Source of the DNA: Actinomycetota bacterium
Lineage (GTDB): Bacteria; Actinomycetota; Acidimicrobiia; Acidimicrobiales; JAMCPD01
Assembly (NCBI GenBank): GCA_023379935.1
Contig: JAMCPD010000010.1
Location: forward strand, 1-64,000
Length of the DNA: 64,000 bases
Reading direction: 5' to 3'
Below the pieces are notes generated by a model that had not been told where the DNA came from, did not search any database, and worked only from the letters and a program-made list of their open reading frames with translations. Positions 1 through 8,443 of this stretch are shown in pieces (positions within the stretch are counted from its first letter, which is position 1; each line of letters opens with the position of its first letter). The position numbers and the translations under genes were made by a program.

Positions 1-108
1 TGATATTAAAAGTAATAGGTATGGGATAGCCATATCTATTTTTGGATAGCATAAATCGATTACCTGGACAAATAGAAATTATTGCCTATCGAAAATGTCG
101 CATTATAA

Positions 109-414
109 AAAAATCGCCGAAGATGGGATTCACTTCCTATAGATTCATTAAAAATAGACAGAGAGTTTATAAAAGAAATAGTAGACCCCAAAGAAAAAGC
201 CCCACTGGTAACTGCCACGATTGCAATGGCAACTGGGTTGAACTTAGAGGTGATTGCTGAAGGAATTGAAACCACGACTCAACTGTCTTTATTGCGTCAA
301 AATGACTGTCTGGTAGGTCAAGGATTTTTAATGGCAAAGCCAATGCCGCCGGAGGAAATAGAAAAAATACTCATTGAGGATCGCAATTTGTTAAAAGCGG
401 CAAATGCTGTCTAA
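109..414 (+). pseudogene. EAL-domain (c-di-GMP phosphodiesterase) gene remnant
   Basis: The frame ending at 414 encodes the C-terminal part of an EAL domain: a segment reading DSLKIDREFIKEIVD (from about 142) and then LNLEVIAEGIET and GCLVGQG-like residues (GQGFLMAKPM), which are the typical last motifs of EAL phosphodiesterases. The same frame has stops at 73 and 106, and an earlier EAL piece (RYGIAISIFG, near 20-50) lies in another frame. The gene is therefore frame-broken and also cut by the window edge. The real domain is about 240 residues, of which about 100 remain here. I infer a dead remnant of a c-di-GMP-degrading protein; a short start at 226 is unlikely to make a functional product. 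Confidence 0.6.
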
Positions 415-426
415 CATTAATACCGC

Positions 427-1302
427 CTAGTGAAACGACCGTCTGGCTGCAACTCCTCTCGCATACAAACCTTTGGCTTTCACTATATTGTTACGATCTG
501 GACCCTGGCCGGATTCCCCCGGAACTTCGAGTACTGCCGCAAGGTTGGTTAAGTCGGGATGACTCAACAAAAGCCCCATCCCTTCTTCGGGTATAAACCC
601 CTCGCCAAGATTGGCATGCCGGTCTACACCGGCACCAAAAGGGACTTTGGAATCATTTAAGTGGATACAACCAAGCTTGTCCAAACCTATAATACGCTTA
701 AAACTTTCTATAACCTTGTCAACCTCTTTGATATCTAAAAATGATATCCCCGCTGCCCACAGATGTTGAGTATCCAAACAAACTCCTACTCGTTCATCTG
801 ATCCTGTATGATGAATAACTTGTGCCAGTTGTTCAAAAGTTCTGCCCACGCTTGAGCCCGCCCCCGCTGAATTTTCAAGCAGTAGTTTGCATGTAGCATC
901 ACTTGCATCAAGTGCCAATGGGATTGCCTTGGCAAGTTGAGTGATAGCATTCTCGAGCCCCTGCCCACGATGGCTTCCGGGATGTAAAACTACAGCATCA
1001 GCACCGATTAGAGATGCATTGGTCAGATTGATAACCAAACAGTTAAATGACTGTTCATAAACAGCCGCATCCGGGCTGGCAAGATTAATCAGATAAGTTG
1101 CGTGACAAAAAACAGATCGTATGTCACGATAAACCTCCCTTTCACTTCGCCAATTCTCTAACCTGTCTTCACTAATTAAAGGAGTATGCCAGGCACGGGG
1201 AGAGCCGACAAATATTTGTATGCTCTCCGCTGCCATTGTGGAACCTCTCTTCAAGGCGCCGGCTAAATCACTTCCTCCTCTTACATGTGCACCAAACAAC
1301 AT
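427..1302 (-). CDS. nfo: Endonuclease IV (AP endonuclease)
   Basis: Deoxyribonuclease IV cleaves 5' to abasic sites in base-excision repair. The 291-residue length is normal for the family. The expected trinuclear zinc ligands are all visible: H67, H107 (LHPGSH), E143 (LLEN), D177 and H180 (CLDTQH), H214 (HLND), D227 and H229 (VDRH), and E259 (LEVP). It is the last gene of a minus-strand operon, with only 4 bases between it and the upstream lipB-lipA gene. Being downstream of lipoate genes has no functional logic that I can see; it is probably simple co-transcription. Confidence 0.95.
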   Translation of the reverse strand: MLFGAHVRGGSDLAGALKRGSTMAAESIQIFVGSPRAWHTPLISEDRLENWRSEREVYRDIRSVFCHATYLINLASPDAAVYEQSFNCLVINLTNASLIGADAVVLHPGSHRGQGLENAITQLAKAIPLALDASDATCKLLLENSAGAGSSVGRTFEQLAQVIHHTGSDERVGVCLDTQHLWAAGISFLDIKEVDKVIESFKRIIGLDKLGCIHLNDSKVPFGAGVDRHANLGEGFIPEEGMGLLLSHPDLTNLAAVLEVPGESGQGPDRNNIVKAKGLYARGVAARRSFH

Positions 1303-1306
1303 TTAA

Positions 1307-2977
1307 TCAGTGAGCAGTCTGTAGGTTTCGGACGGGAAGACTTTTACCAACCGAACGCGCACTAATTGAGTTTCCAATCTCTCCTGCATGATAGCTGGAA
1401 CGCACTAAAGGCCCGCTGTGGACATACATAAAGCCCATCTCTTTGCCAACTTGGCGGAAGTATTCAAACTCCTCTGGCCTCCACCACCTTTCAACCCGGA
1501 GATGACGAACGGAAGGCCTCAGATACTGACCTATGGTAATAATATCTACTCCAACTCCCCGTATATCTGACATGGTTGCCAATATCTCTTCTTCCGACTC
1601 CCCCAATCCAATCATGATACCCGATTTAGTGAGTAAGCCGGATTCCTTGGCATAACTGAGCACACAAAGACTACGGGCATAACTTGAATTGGAACGAACA
1701 GTTTTTTGGAGACGGGCACAGGTTTCAACGTTATGATTGAACACATCGGGCGAAGCATCACATATATGCTTTACAGTCTGGAGGCGACCTTTGAAGTCGG
1801 GTACCAGTACCTCGATACCTATATTAATGCCTTTATACGAGGAATAAGAGCGCAGTTCCTCTATTGTCCTCACAAAGCCAACCCCACCTCCGTCTTCCAA
1901 GTCATCACGTGCCGGAGCGGTTATAACCACCCATGACACCCCCATTGCTTCAACAGCACGGGCAACCCTGGAAGGTTCTTCTGCATCTAATGGCAGCGGA
2001 TGTCTGGTGTCGACAAGGCAGAATTTGCAATTTCGGCTACAGCGATCTCCATTGATCATAAAAGTTGCATTGCCGGCTGCCCAACATTCATATATATTCG
2101 GACAACCGGCTTCTTCACATACAGTGGGGAGGCGTAGGCCTTTTATACTTCTCTTGAGCGATAAATATTCCTCCCCTATAACAACTTTCGATCTCAACCA
2201 GGGTGGTTTTCTTTCAACCGAGACTTTGGAAGGGATATCGAGAGGTTTTGTGGATGTTTTTTTGTTCAAAACACTATGCTGTTTTTTTCCCCAAGCAACA
2301 TCCTGACGCTCAACTGCACTGTAAGACCAAACAGCAATGGCATTTTTAAGTAAAATATCAACTACATCTGAGCTGGACACATCTATACCCTCTTGGAGCA
2401 GTGAGGTAACAGAAAGCCCCTTTACACCACAGGGGACAATCTTTTTAAACCAGCTCAAGTCGGTTGAAACATTTAATGCAAAACCGTGCATCGTTTTCAC
2501 CATGTGCGAACCCCCAACTCGAGGTCTGTGAATTTTTACACCGATAGAACATATTTTGCGCGGTAAAACACCGGTGGGATCTATCCACACCCCGGGGTGT
2601 TCTGGTAAGCGACCCGAATTATAAATACCAAGATCAGCCAATGTCCTTATAATCAACTCTTCAAGTTGGTAGACATACTTTCGTCCAATCCCGGCAGAAG
2701 GTGGAAGCCAAAAAATAGGATAACCGACCAACTGTCCAGGTCCATGGTATGTAACCTCGCCTCCCCTGTCAGTCTTATGTACCTCTGCACCAAGCGAAGA
2801 TGGATCAACCAGTATGTGCTCCATCACTCCCCTTGTACCTAAGGTGAATACATGTGGATGGTGCATAAGCAACAAATAGTCATCTTTGGCAAACATATGC
2901 AAAGCCTTTTGCAGCATATAAGCTTCAGAAAAAGGAACTACCCCAAGCCAACGCGATCTGAGCAACTTGTCAGTCAC
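1307..2977 (-). CDS. lipB-lipA: Fused octanoyltransferase-lipoyl synthase (LipB-LipA)
   Basis: One 556-residue frame carries both steps of de novo lipoate assembly. Residues 1 to about 225 are LipB: RGGEVTYHGPGQ (71-82), the active-site lysine in KICSIG (K141) and catalytic cysteine in PCGVKGLSVTSL (C183). After a linker (about 225-260), residues 260-550 are LipA: auxiliary cluster cysteines C287, C292, C298, radical-SAM motif CxxxCxxC at 313/317/320, and the C-terminal RSSYHAGE motif with its serine cluster ligand. All key residues of both enzymes are present, so it should be bifunctional. It overlaps the E2 gene by 4 bases (ATGA), so the enzyme that lipoylates E2 is translationally coupled to it. 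In mycobacteria the equivalent order is dlaT-lipB-lipA as separate genes. Confidence 0.93.
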   Translation of the reverse strand: MTDKLLRSRWLGVVPFSEAYMLQKALHMFAKDDYLLLMHHPHVFTLGTRGVMEHILVDPSSLGAEVHKTDRGGEVTYHGPGQLVGYPIFWLPPSAGIGRKYVYQLEELIIRTLADLGIYNSGRLPEHPGVWIDPTGVLPRKICSIGVKIHRPRVGGSHMVKTMHGFALNVSTDLSWFKKIVPCGVKGLSVTSLLQEGIDVSSSDVVDILLKNAIAVWSYSAVERQDVAWGKKQHSVLNKKTSTKPLDIPSKVSVERKPPWLRSKVVIGEEYLSLKRSIKGLRLPTVCEEAGCPNIYECWAAGNATFMINGDRCSRNCKFCLVDTRHPLPLDAEEPSRVARAVEAMGVSWVVITAPARDDLEDGGGVGFVRTIEELRSYSSYKGINIGIEVLVPDFKGRLQTVKHICDASPDVFNHNVETCARLQKTVRSNSSYARSLCVLSYAKESGLLTKSGIMIGLGESEEEILATMSDIRGVGVDIITIGQYLRPSVRHLRVERWWRPEEFEYFRQVGKEMGFMYVHSGPLVRSSYHAGEIGNSISARSVGKSLPVRNLQTAH

Positions 2978-4257
2978 AGTTCAACAGCCCAGTCGCTTTC
3001 CTGAAGTATCTTAGCCATCTTCGCCAAAAATCCCGCAGCATAAGCACCATCCACTGCACGATGGTCAAAGGACAATGCCAAAATACCCGTTGAGTGTATA
3101 GCAATGGATTCACCACCGTCAGGGAGTTGCAGGACTACGGGACGGCGTTTAATCCCATCAGTGGAAAGTATGGCCACCTGTGGTTGATTGATTATAGGTA
3201 TCGTCATAAAAGTACCAAAGGGGCCGGGATTTGAAATGGTAAAGGTTCCGCCTGCAATATCATCTGCATTCAAATCACGGCTACGTGCTTTAGTGGCTAA
3301 ATTGAATATTGCTCTAGCTAAGCCGATCAAGCTCATGGTATCGGCATTGTGAATTACGGGTGCTATCAACCCCGTGCCGGGCAGATCAACAGCAATGGCC
3401 AGATTCAAATAGTGATGAACTATCATCGTATCTTGATCAACTGAAGAGTTTAAATAAGGCCAATCCTTTATAACTTCCGATACTGCCCGTGCTATAAAAG
3501 GTAGATAGGTAAGATGAAAACCTTCTTGTGCTAAAAAGCTATCTTTGGCCATACGGCGCACAAGTTCAACATTTTCAAAATCAACCTCTATTGAAACAAG
3601 AGTGTGAGCTGAGGTTGCCTTAGAGCGAAGCATGTGTTCTGCGGTGCGCCGACGTATATTGGTAAAAGGGACTATCTCATCACGTCCAGACAGTAGTTTG
3701 GTTGTTGGTGGTTGGGTTGCGTCTTTTACGTGTAAAGCTTGTTTGTCTATGTATGCCAAAACGTCATCACGAGTAATTCTGCCTCCTAGCCCCGTTCCTT
3801 TTAAAACAGAGGGGTTTATGTCGTGCTCTTTCAGTAGCTTGCGCACCAAAGGAGACAACAGGGAGTTTCCCTGGCTACCTTTTTGCGATACGGGTTGTGT
3901 TGATGACTGTGGCGGTTTTGGTAACGGCGGTGGGGTAAGGGTTGGTGAAGCGCCTTGAGGAGGCGAGGCGGAGATTGGCGGGGTCGGAGGCATCGATGAT
4001 GGCGAAGCTGCAGATACCTCACCGCTTACAGCTAAGACAGCTAAGACAGTACCAACCGGTACGGTCTTTCCCTCTTGGACCAGTATCTCAGAGAGAATCC
4101 CGCCGTAGGGTGAAGGAACTTCAGAATCAACCTTATCGGTGGAGATCTCAAAGAGGGGCTCGTCCTGTTCTACATATTCCCCTACTGCTTTCATCCAGCG
4201 GGTAATAGTCCCTTCCGTAACTGTTTCACCCAGCTGAGGCATTACGACATCAGCCAA
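2974..4257 (-). CDS. dlaT: 2-oxoacid dehydrogenase E2 (dihydrolipoyllysine acyltransferase)
   Basis: E2 core of a pyruvate- or 2-oxoglutarate-dehydrogenase complex; it moves the acyl group from E1 to CoA. The order is an N-terminal lipoyl domain with its lysine in EISTDKVDSE, a Pro/Ser-rich hinge, an E3/E1-binding domain (SPLVRKLLKEHDINP), a second hinge, and the catalytic domain ending with HRAVDG (catalytic His and Asp). I chose the TTG at 4257 (giving M-ADVVMPQLGE, preceded by GGAAGAGG), which overlaps the lpd stop by 8 bases. An ATG at 4299 would add 14 residues with no lipoyl-domain match and overlap lpd by 50 bases. The substrate (pyruvate versus 2-oxoglutarate) cannot be fixed from sequence; the E1 candidate nearby is AceE. 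Confidence 0.92.
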   Translation of the reverse strand: MADVVMPQLGETVTEGTITRWMKAVGEYVEQDEPLFEISTDKVDSEVPSPYGGILSEILVQEGKTVPVGTVLAVLAVSGEVSAASPSSMPPTPPISASPPQGASPTLTPPPLPKPPQSSTQPVSQKGSQGNSLLSPLVRKLLKEHDINPSVLKGTGLGGRITRDDVLAYIDKQALHVKDATQPPTTKLLSGRDEIVPFTNIRRRTAEHMLRSKATSAHTLVSIEVDFENVELVRRMAKDSFLAQEGFHLTYLPFIARAVSEVIKDWPYLNSSVDQDTMIVHHYLNLAIAVDLPGTGLIAPVIHNADTMSLIGLARAIFNLATKARSRDLNADDIAGGTFTISNPGPFGTFMTIPIINQPQVAILSTDGIKRRPVVLQLPDGGESIAIHSTGILALSFDHRAVDGAYAAGFLAKMAKILQESDWAVEL

Positions 4258-5713
4258 GGTGCAACCCTCTTCCGGACAATCTAAGCATACTTTCACCAAA
4301 AGATTCAGACAGCGTAGGATGAGGCTGTATGAACTGGGCTATTTCATCAGGGTATGCCTCCCAGTTTAAGGCTAGATAGGCCTGACCAAGCTGTTCCGTA
4401 ACCCAAGGCCCAACCATGTGAACCCCAAGTAACTTTCCAGCAGACCCGTCAGCATTGCGCTCAGCTATAATCTTCACCAATCCATCCGTTTCTCCGATAA
4501 TGCGTGCTCTTGAGTTGGCGGCGAAAGGATCCTTCTGCACAACTACATCGTAACCGGCTTGGACTGCCGCTGTTTCAGTCATGCCACAAAAAGCCACTTC
4601 AGGATGGGAATAAATACACCAAGGCACTTTAGAGTAGTCCACCGGAATAACGGATTCGCCTAGAATGGACTTGACGATAACTATGGCCTCTGCAAAACCG
4701 ACATGTGCCAGTTGAGGTGAATTGACAATATCGCCGGCTGCCCATACATTCGAGACGGTGGTGCGCATAAAATCATCAACTGTCACAAAACCTTTTTTAT
4801 CAACTTCCACTCCTATGCCTTTGCCCATATCCTCACCCAATCCAAAATCGGAAAATGGGCGCCTTCCTACACAAACTAAAACTTTTTCAACTTGGATCTC
4901 ATTGCCATCATTTAGTTTCACGGTTGTACCAACCGGTGAGTTCTCCTTTGGCACGACTTTCTTTATCCCATTCTCCGGTATCGCAGTACCATCTAGCGGA
5001 GTATGACCCACTACTGCGGTACCCAAAAGCACATCTATCCCTCTGCGTTTAAACGAACGAGTAACAATATTCGAAACTTCAGCATCACAACCGGGTAGCA
5101 GCTGTTCCATAACTTCAACCAGAGTTACTTTTACACCAAAATCCGCCATCATAGAGGCAAATTCACACCCTATGGCTCCGCCACCTATGACCATCATAGA
5201 AGCGGGCAGTTGTTGGATATCTAAAAGTTCATCGGAAGTAACGACTATGTTCTTGTCCACTTCAAAGCCTGGAACAGTTCGAGGGACAGATCCTGTGGCA
5301 AGTATAACATCTTTACCTGAAATTATACGCTCTTTGTCTATAGATACCTTCCCTTGCCCCACCAGTTGAGCGGTACCGGCTATAGTCGTAATCCCTCTGG
5401 AACGTATAATACCGGACAGCCCTTTGTATAGTTGATCTACAACCTTGTCTTTCCGTTGTTGAGCAACGGAAAAATCAATTCCTTCGCTAAAAGCCTGTAT
5501 CCCAAACTCTTCTGCCCGCCCGACACTCCTATAAATGCCGGCAGTTTCAAGCAACTCTTTTGCGGGAATACATCCTCTATGTAAGCAAGTACCGCCTACT
5601 TTGTTGTTTTCCACTATAGCCACACTCAACCCCCCTGCTGCTCCATATAGCGCAGCAGCATATCCTGCAGGTCCGCCCCCTATAACAATTAAATCGTAGC
5701 TGTCGGAATTCAT
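4250..5713 (-). CDS. lpdA: Dihydrolipoamide dehydrogenase (E3)
   Basis: FAD-dependent enzyme that reoxidises the lipoyl arm of E2 and reduces NAD+. 487 residues, with the FAD-binding GGGPAGYAAA near the N terminus (12-21), the redox disulfide in GGTCLHRGCIP (C43, C48), an NAD-binding GGGAIGCEFA, the second FAD motif ending AAGDI, and the C-terminal dimer motif HPTLSE that supplies the catalytic base. It heads the visible operon lpd-E2-lipBA-nfo. Its ATG overlaps, by the sequence ATGA, the stop codon of an open frame upstream (5710-5931), so it may not be the first translated cistron. Confidence 0.95.
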   Translation of the reverse strand: MNSDSYDLIVIGGGPAGYAAALYGAAGGLSVAIVENNKVGGTCLHRGCIPAKELLETAGIYRSVGRAEEFGIQAFSEGIDFSVAQQRKDKVVDQLYKGLSGIIRSRGITTIAGTAQLVGQGKVSIDKERIISGKDVILATGSVPRTVPGFEVDKNIVVTSDELLDIQQLPASMMVIGGGAIGCEFASMMADFGVKVTLVEVMEQLLPGCDAEVSNIVTRSFKRRGIDVLLGTAVVGHTPLDGTAIPENGIKKVVPKENSPVGTTVKLNDGNEIQVEKVLVCVGRRPFSDFGLGEDMGKGIGVEVDKKGFVTVDDFMRTTVSNVWAAGDIVNSPQLAHVGFAEAIVIVKSILGESVIPVDYSKVPWCIYSHPEVAFCGMTETAAVQAGYDVVVQKDPFAANSRARIIGETDGLVKIIAERNADGSAGKLLGVHMVGPWVTEQLGQAYLALNWEAYPDEIAQFIQPHPTLSESFGESMLRLSGRGLHLG

Positions 5714-5931
5714 AAAAATTTCACGCCGTGAAAACCTCCGAGTCGGAGTTTAGCCAAGAGCACCGCTTGGGCCTTGTCTTTCGTATCCATATCCATCTGC
5801 CTGTCCAACCTTAGAAAACTACCTTGAGTGCAAATTGTTGTATAACCGACATGTACGCCAGAGCGTTTATCCTTTGCCACCACAACTTTTACAAGATCAC
5901 CGACATTGAATCGGTCTGTGTCACCTTCTTT
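5710..5931 (-). pseudogene. Small open frame upstream of lpd, no canonical start
   Basis: On the minus strand a 73-codon frame reads from a TAG at 5932-5934 to a TGA at 5710-5712 that overlaps the lpd ATG as ATGA. The product includes FNVGDLVKVVVAKDKRSG, then HVGYTTICTQGSFLRL and ends LRLGGFHGVKFL. The composition is protein-like and the coupling is typical of a real cistron. However, the only in-frame starts are GTG codons inside the VVV run or an ATG leaving just 28 residues, and none has a good ribosome site. Upstream, a GTG frame in a different register reaches 5935-5970. I do not recognise the family. Either a frameshift has killed the start, or an unusual start codon is used. Confidence 0.35.
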
Positions 5932-6021
5932 CTATATCTCGGTCTTGTCACCGTTTAAATTGACAGTATATCATAACCGCCAAACAGTACTATAATTAAC
6001 CGCCTGGGCAGCAAGGTTACT

Positions 6022-7011
6022 CTATTTGTTCACAACCCATTCAAATGCAGTACGCGGGAGGTTGACAACTATATGCGCTATATCGACCAAACCCTTGGAG
6101 GGAGTAAAGGCAGCAGACATTTCATTTAGATGAACGATCTCATCCGGAGTAAGCACTATATCCGCTGCTGCGACATTGGCTTCAAGTTGTTCTATGGAAC
6201 TGGCTCCCGGTATGGCGACTACGTTTTTATGGCTTATAACCCAGGCCAGTGCGATTTGAGCGGGAGTTGCGTCATGGGATGAAGCAACATCATCTAAGGC
6301 CTCAAACAACGGCTTTGCCTTATCTAAATTCTCGGGTAAAAAGAGGCTTGAAACTGCCCTCAATGCACCCGGGCGGTTGGAAGAGCTATAACGGGCAGAT
6401 AGCAGTCCCTGTGCTAAGGGGCTATATGCGATGATCAAACGGTCATTTGCTTGTGCCCAAGGTATCAACTCTTTTTCGGGAGATCTGGATACCAGGTTGT
6501 AGCGGACCTGATTAGAAAGAACAACCCCTCCCAGAGCTTTTTCAGCTCTCTGCCATGAGCTGAGTTGAAAGTTGCTCACTCCTATGTGACGTATAAGGCC
6601 GGATTGTTGAAGTTCGCGCAGAGCTTTCATGGTTTGAGATATAGGTACGGCGGGGTTAGGCCAGTGTATCTGATATAGGTCTATATAATCAGTTTCAAGT
6701 CGTGCGGCACTGGCATGCGCACGCCAAGCAACAATAGGGTTCACCGGTAAAATAGGAAAAAGCTTAGTAGCTAAAAATACCTCTTTTCTCCGTGGAACTA
6801 CAACCTTTGATAAGATACGTTCTGATTCACCGCGCGAATAAGCTTCTGCTGTATCAATCAGGTTTATTCCCATGTCCAGCCCAGCCGTCGCTATAGCCGG
6901 AGCATCTTTTTGGGCATAACTGATACCATAACCCCAATCCCTAGAGCCGAACTGCCAAGTCCCAAGTCCTATTACGGAAACCTTGACGCCGGCAACCTCT
7001 ATATAACGCAA
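6022..7011 (-). CDS. Aldo/keto reductase
   Basis: NAD(P)H-dependent reductase of aldehydes or ketones with a TIM-barrel fold; 329 residues is normal. The catalytic tetrad is visible: D53 and Y58 in LIDTAEAYSRG, K83 in LATKLFP and H116 in YQIHWPNP. The cofactor-binding end is seen as AIPGASS with the following E-L-E-A-N residues. It resembles the broad AKR11/13-like group that includes YajO-type proteins; the substrate cannot be told. The start is TTG at 7011, supported by GAGGAG about 10 bases upstream. It lies between the lpd operon and the SDR gene on the same strand, 52 bases after the SDR. Confidence 0.9.
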   Translation of the reverse strand: MRYIEVAGVKVSVIGLGTWQFGSRDWGYGISYAQKDAPAIATAGLDMGINLIDTAEAYSRGESERILSKVVVPRRKEVFLATKLFPILPVNPIVAWRAHASAARLETDYIDLYQIHWPNPAVPISQTMKALRELQQSGLIRHIGVSNFQLSSWQRAEKALGGVVLSNQVRYNLVSRSPEKELIPWAQANDRLIIAYSPLAQGLLSARYSSSNRPGALRAVSSLFLPENLDKAKPLFEALDDVASSHDATPAQIALAWVISHKNVVAIPGASSIEQLEANVAAADIVLTPDEIVHLNEMSAAFTPSKGLVDIAHIVVNLPRTAFEWVVNK

Positions 7012-7063
7012 AGTTACCTACTCCTCATAAGCAGCATTAGTTAACTTGCGCACCTAATCTGTT

Positions 7064-7834
7064 CTACTTGGGTGGCATCCTCAAGCCACCATCCAAGCGG
7101 ATAACCTCACCATTTAGATAAGAGTTCTCACATATTTGGAGCGCCAACTGTGCATACTCATCCGGAGTGCCAAGCCGCTTTGGGAACAACACGCCCAAGC
7201 CAAGTGCATCACGTTGATCCTGAGGCAGTAAACCAAGCAGGGGCGTATCTAGAATACCGGGAGCTATAGTCACTACGCGAATACCAATGGCGGAAAGGTC
7301 TCTTGCGGCAGGCAAAGTCAAGCCTACTATACCGCCTTTGGAAGCAGAATAGGCGATCTGGCCTATCTGCCCATCAATAGCCGCCACCGAAGCGGTGTTG
7401 ACTACCACACCGCGCTCTCCGTCTTGGAGCGGTTCAGTCCGAAGTGACATCGCTGAAGCAGCAAGCCTGATAACGTTGAATGTACCGATCAGGTTTACAT
7501 TCAAGATAGTCTTGAATGCATCCAAATCATGGGGAACACCACCTTTACCAACAGTACGCTGTGCCCAACCAATGCCGGCACAGTTGATGACTATACGCAA
7601 GGGCGCTAAGGCAAAAGCCTCCTCTACGGCAGCTGTAACCATGTCGGAATCACCCACATCTCCTGCTACATAGCCAACTCCTGATCCAAGCTCATTTGCC
7701 AGTTTTTGAGCACCATCCTCATTGCGATCAAAAATAATGCACTTGACACCATTGGCGGTGAGCTTACGCACCGTGGCCTCTCCGAGACCTGATGCTCCTC
7801 CTGTAACTATTGCTGATGAGTTATCTATTTTCAT
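7064..7834 (-). CDS. Short-chain dehydrogenase/reductase, 3-hydroxyacyl-CoA dehydrogenase type II-like
   Basis: Classical SDR: the cofactor motif TGGASGLG is at residues 11-18, NCAG follows, and the catalytic Ser, Tyr and Lys are in [21 protein letters not shown]. The central part ([17 protein letters not shown], long 100-130 loop, DTPLLGLLP) resembles the HSD17B10/type II 3-hydroxyacyl-CoA dehydrogenases that act in fatty-acid or branched-chain oxidation; this is an inference from resemblance. I use the ATG at 7834 ([13 protein letters not shown]), because a TTGGCA-16-TATAAA promoter ends 10 bases upstream of it. A TTG at 7882 would place the promoter inside the gene. Confidence 0.88.
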   Translation of the reverse strand: MKIDNSSAIVTGGASGLGEATVRKLTANGVKCIIFDRNEDGAQKLANELGSGVGYVAGDVGDSDMVTAAVEEAFALAPLRIVINCAGIGWAQRTVGKGGVPHDLDAFKTILNVNLIGTFNVIRLAASAMSLRTEPLQDGERGVVVNTASVAAIDGQIGQIAYSASKGGIVGLTLPAARDLSAIGIRVVTIAPGILDTPLLGLLPQDQRDALGLGVLFPKRLGTPDEYAQLALQICENSYLNGEVIRLDGGLRMPPK

Positions 7835-7844
7835 AGTGTGAGAG

Positions 7845-7872
7845 TTTATAAGATATCCAATATCAATGCCAA
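7845..7872 (-). promoter_or_regulatory. Promoter of the SDR gene (leaderless)
   Basis: On the minus strand TTGGCA (7867-7872) and TATAAA (7845-7850) are separated by 16 bases. The ATG at 7834 begins 11 bases from the end of the -10 box, so the mRNA would have essentially no leader. There is no ribosome-binding site before the ATG, in agreement with leaderless translation. Confidence 0.5.
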
Positions 7873-7911
7873 TCCAATTCAAATTTTATAAGCAGATTTA
7901 ATCAAGCAATA

Positions 7912-8412
7912 CTATGGGCAACCGATCTCATTTATTCCACAATACTGTCCTTGTCTCAGTGTAGCCGCTTCACGCGCCAGTTGATCCACAAAATCATTCA
8001 TTCCATTATCAGCATGTCCCTTTACCCACTTGAAATTAACCCGGTTAAACCCCCAATCGGTTACCGCCTTTATCAACGATTCCCATATATCACGATTGGC
8101 CACAGGCTGGCCTTTGGAATTACGCCAGTTCCTTCTAAGCCAGCCCTGCCACCAGTTTTCATTAAAACATTTAACCACATATACTGAATCACTCACTATC
8201 TGTAACGGCGTATTGGTGCAGTCTATTTTGCCACTGCATATATCGGCTGCTTCTAATGCTCTGAAGGCTTGCAACACGGCAGTTACCTCCATACGCTGAT
8301 TAGTGGTAAAAGAATCAAAGCCACTTTCGTATTTGTCAGTTCCAAGCGCCCATGCCCAGCCACCTGGTCCGGGATTACCTAAACATGACCCGTCCGTATA
8401 AATAATGATCAC
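7912..8412 (-). CDS. rnhA: Ribonuclease HI
   Basis: Cuts the RNA strand of RNA-DNA hybrids (R-loops, Okazaki primers). 166 residues; the DEDD active site is complete: D7 in YTDGSCLGNPG, E42 in RMEVTAV, D75 in VSDSVYV and D144 in FVDQLA, with the auxiliary His at 134 (KGHADNG). The WWQGWLRRNWRNS basic handle, which binds substrate in E. coli RNase HI, is present. The start is GTG at 8412. It is divergent from aceE, with only 31 bases between the two start codons, so promoters must overlap or lie within the coding ends. Confidence 0.95.
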   Translation of the reverse strand: MIIIYTDGSCLGNPGPGGWAWALGTDKYESGFDSFTTNQRMEVTAVLQAFRALEAADICSGKIDCTNTPLQIVSDSVYVVKCFNENWWQGWLRRNWRNSKGQPVANRDIWESLIKAVTDWGFNRVNFKWVKGHADNGMNDFVDQLAREAATLRQGQYCGINEIGCP

Positions 8413-8443
8413 ATAACTATTCTAGTCGCGCGATGATTGTCAT

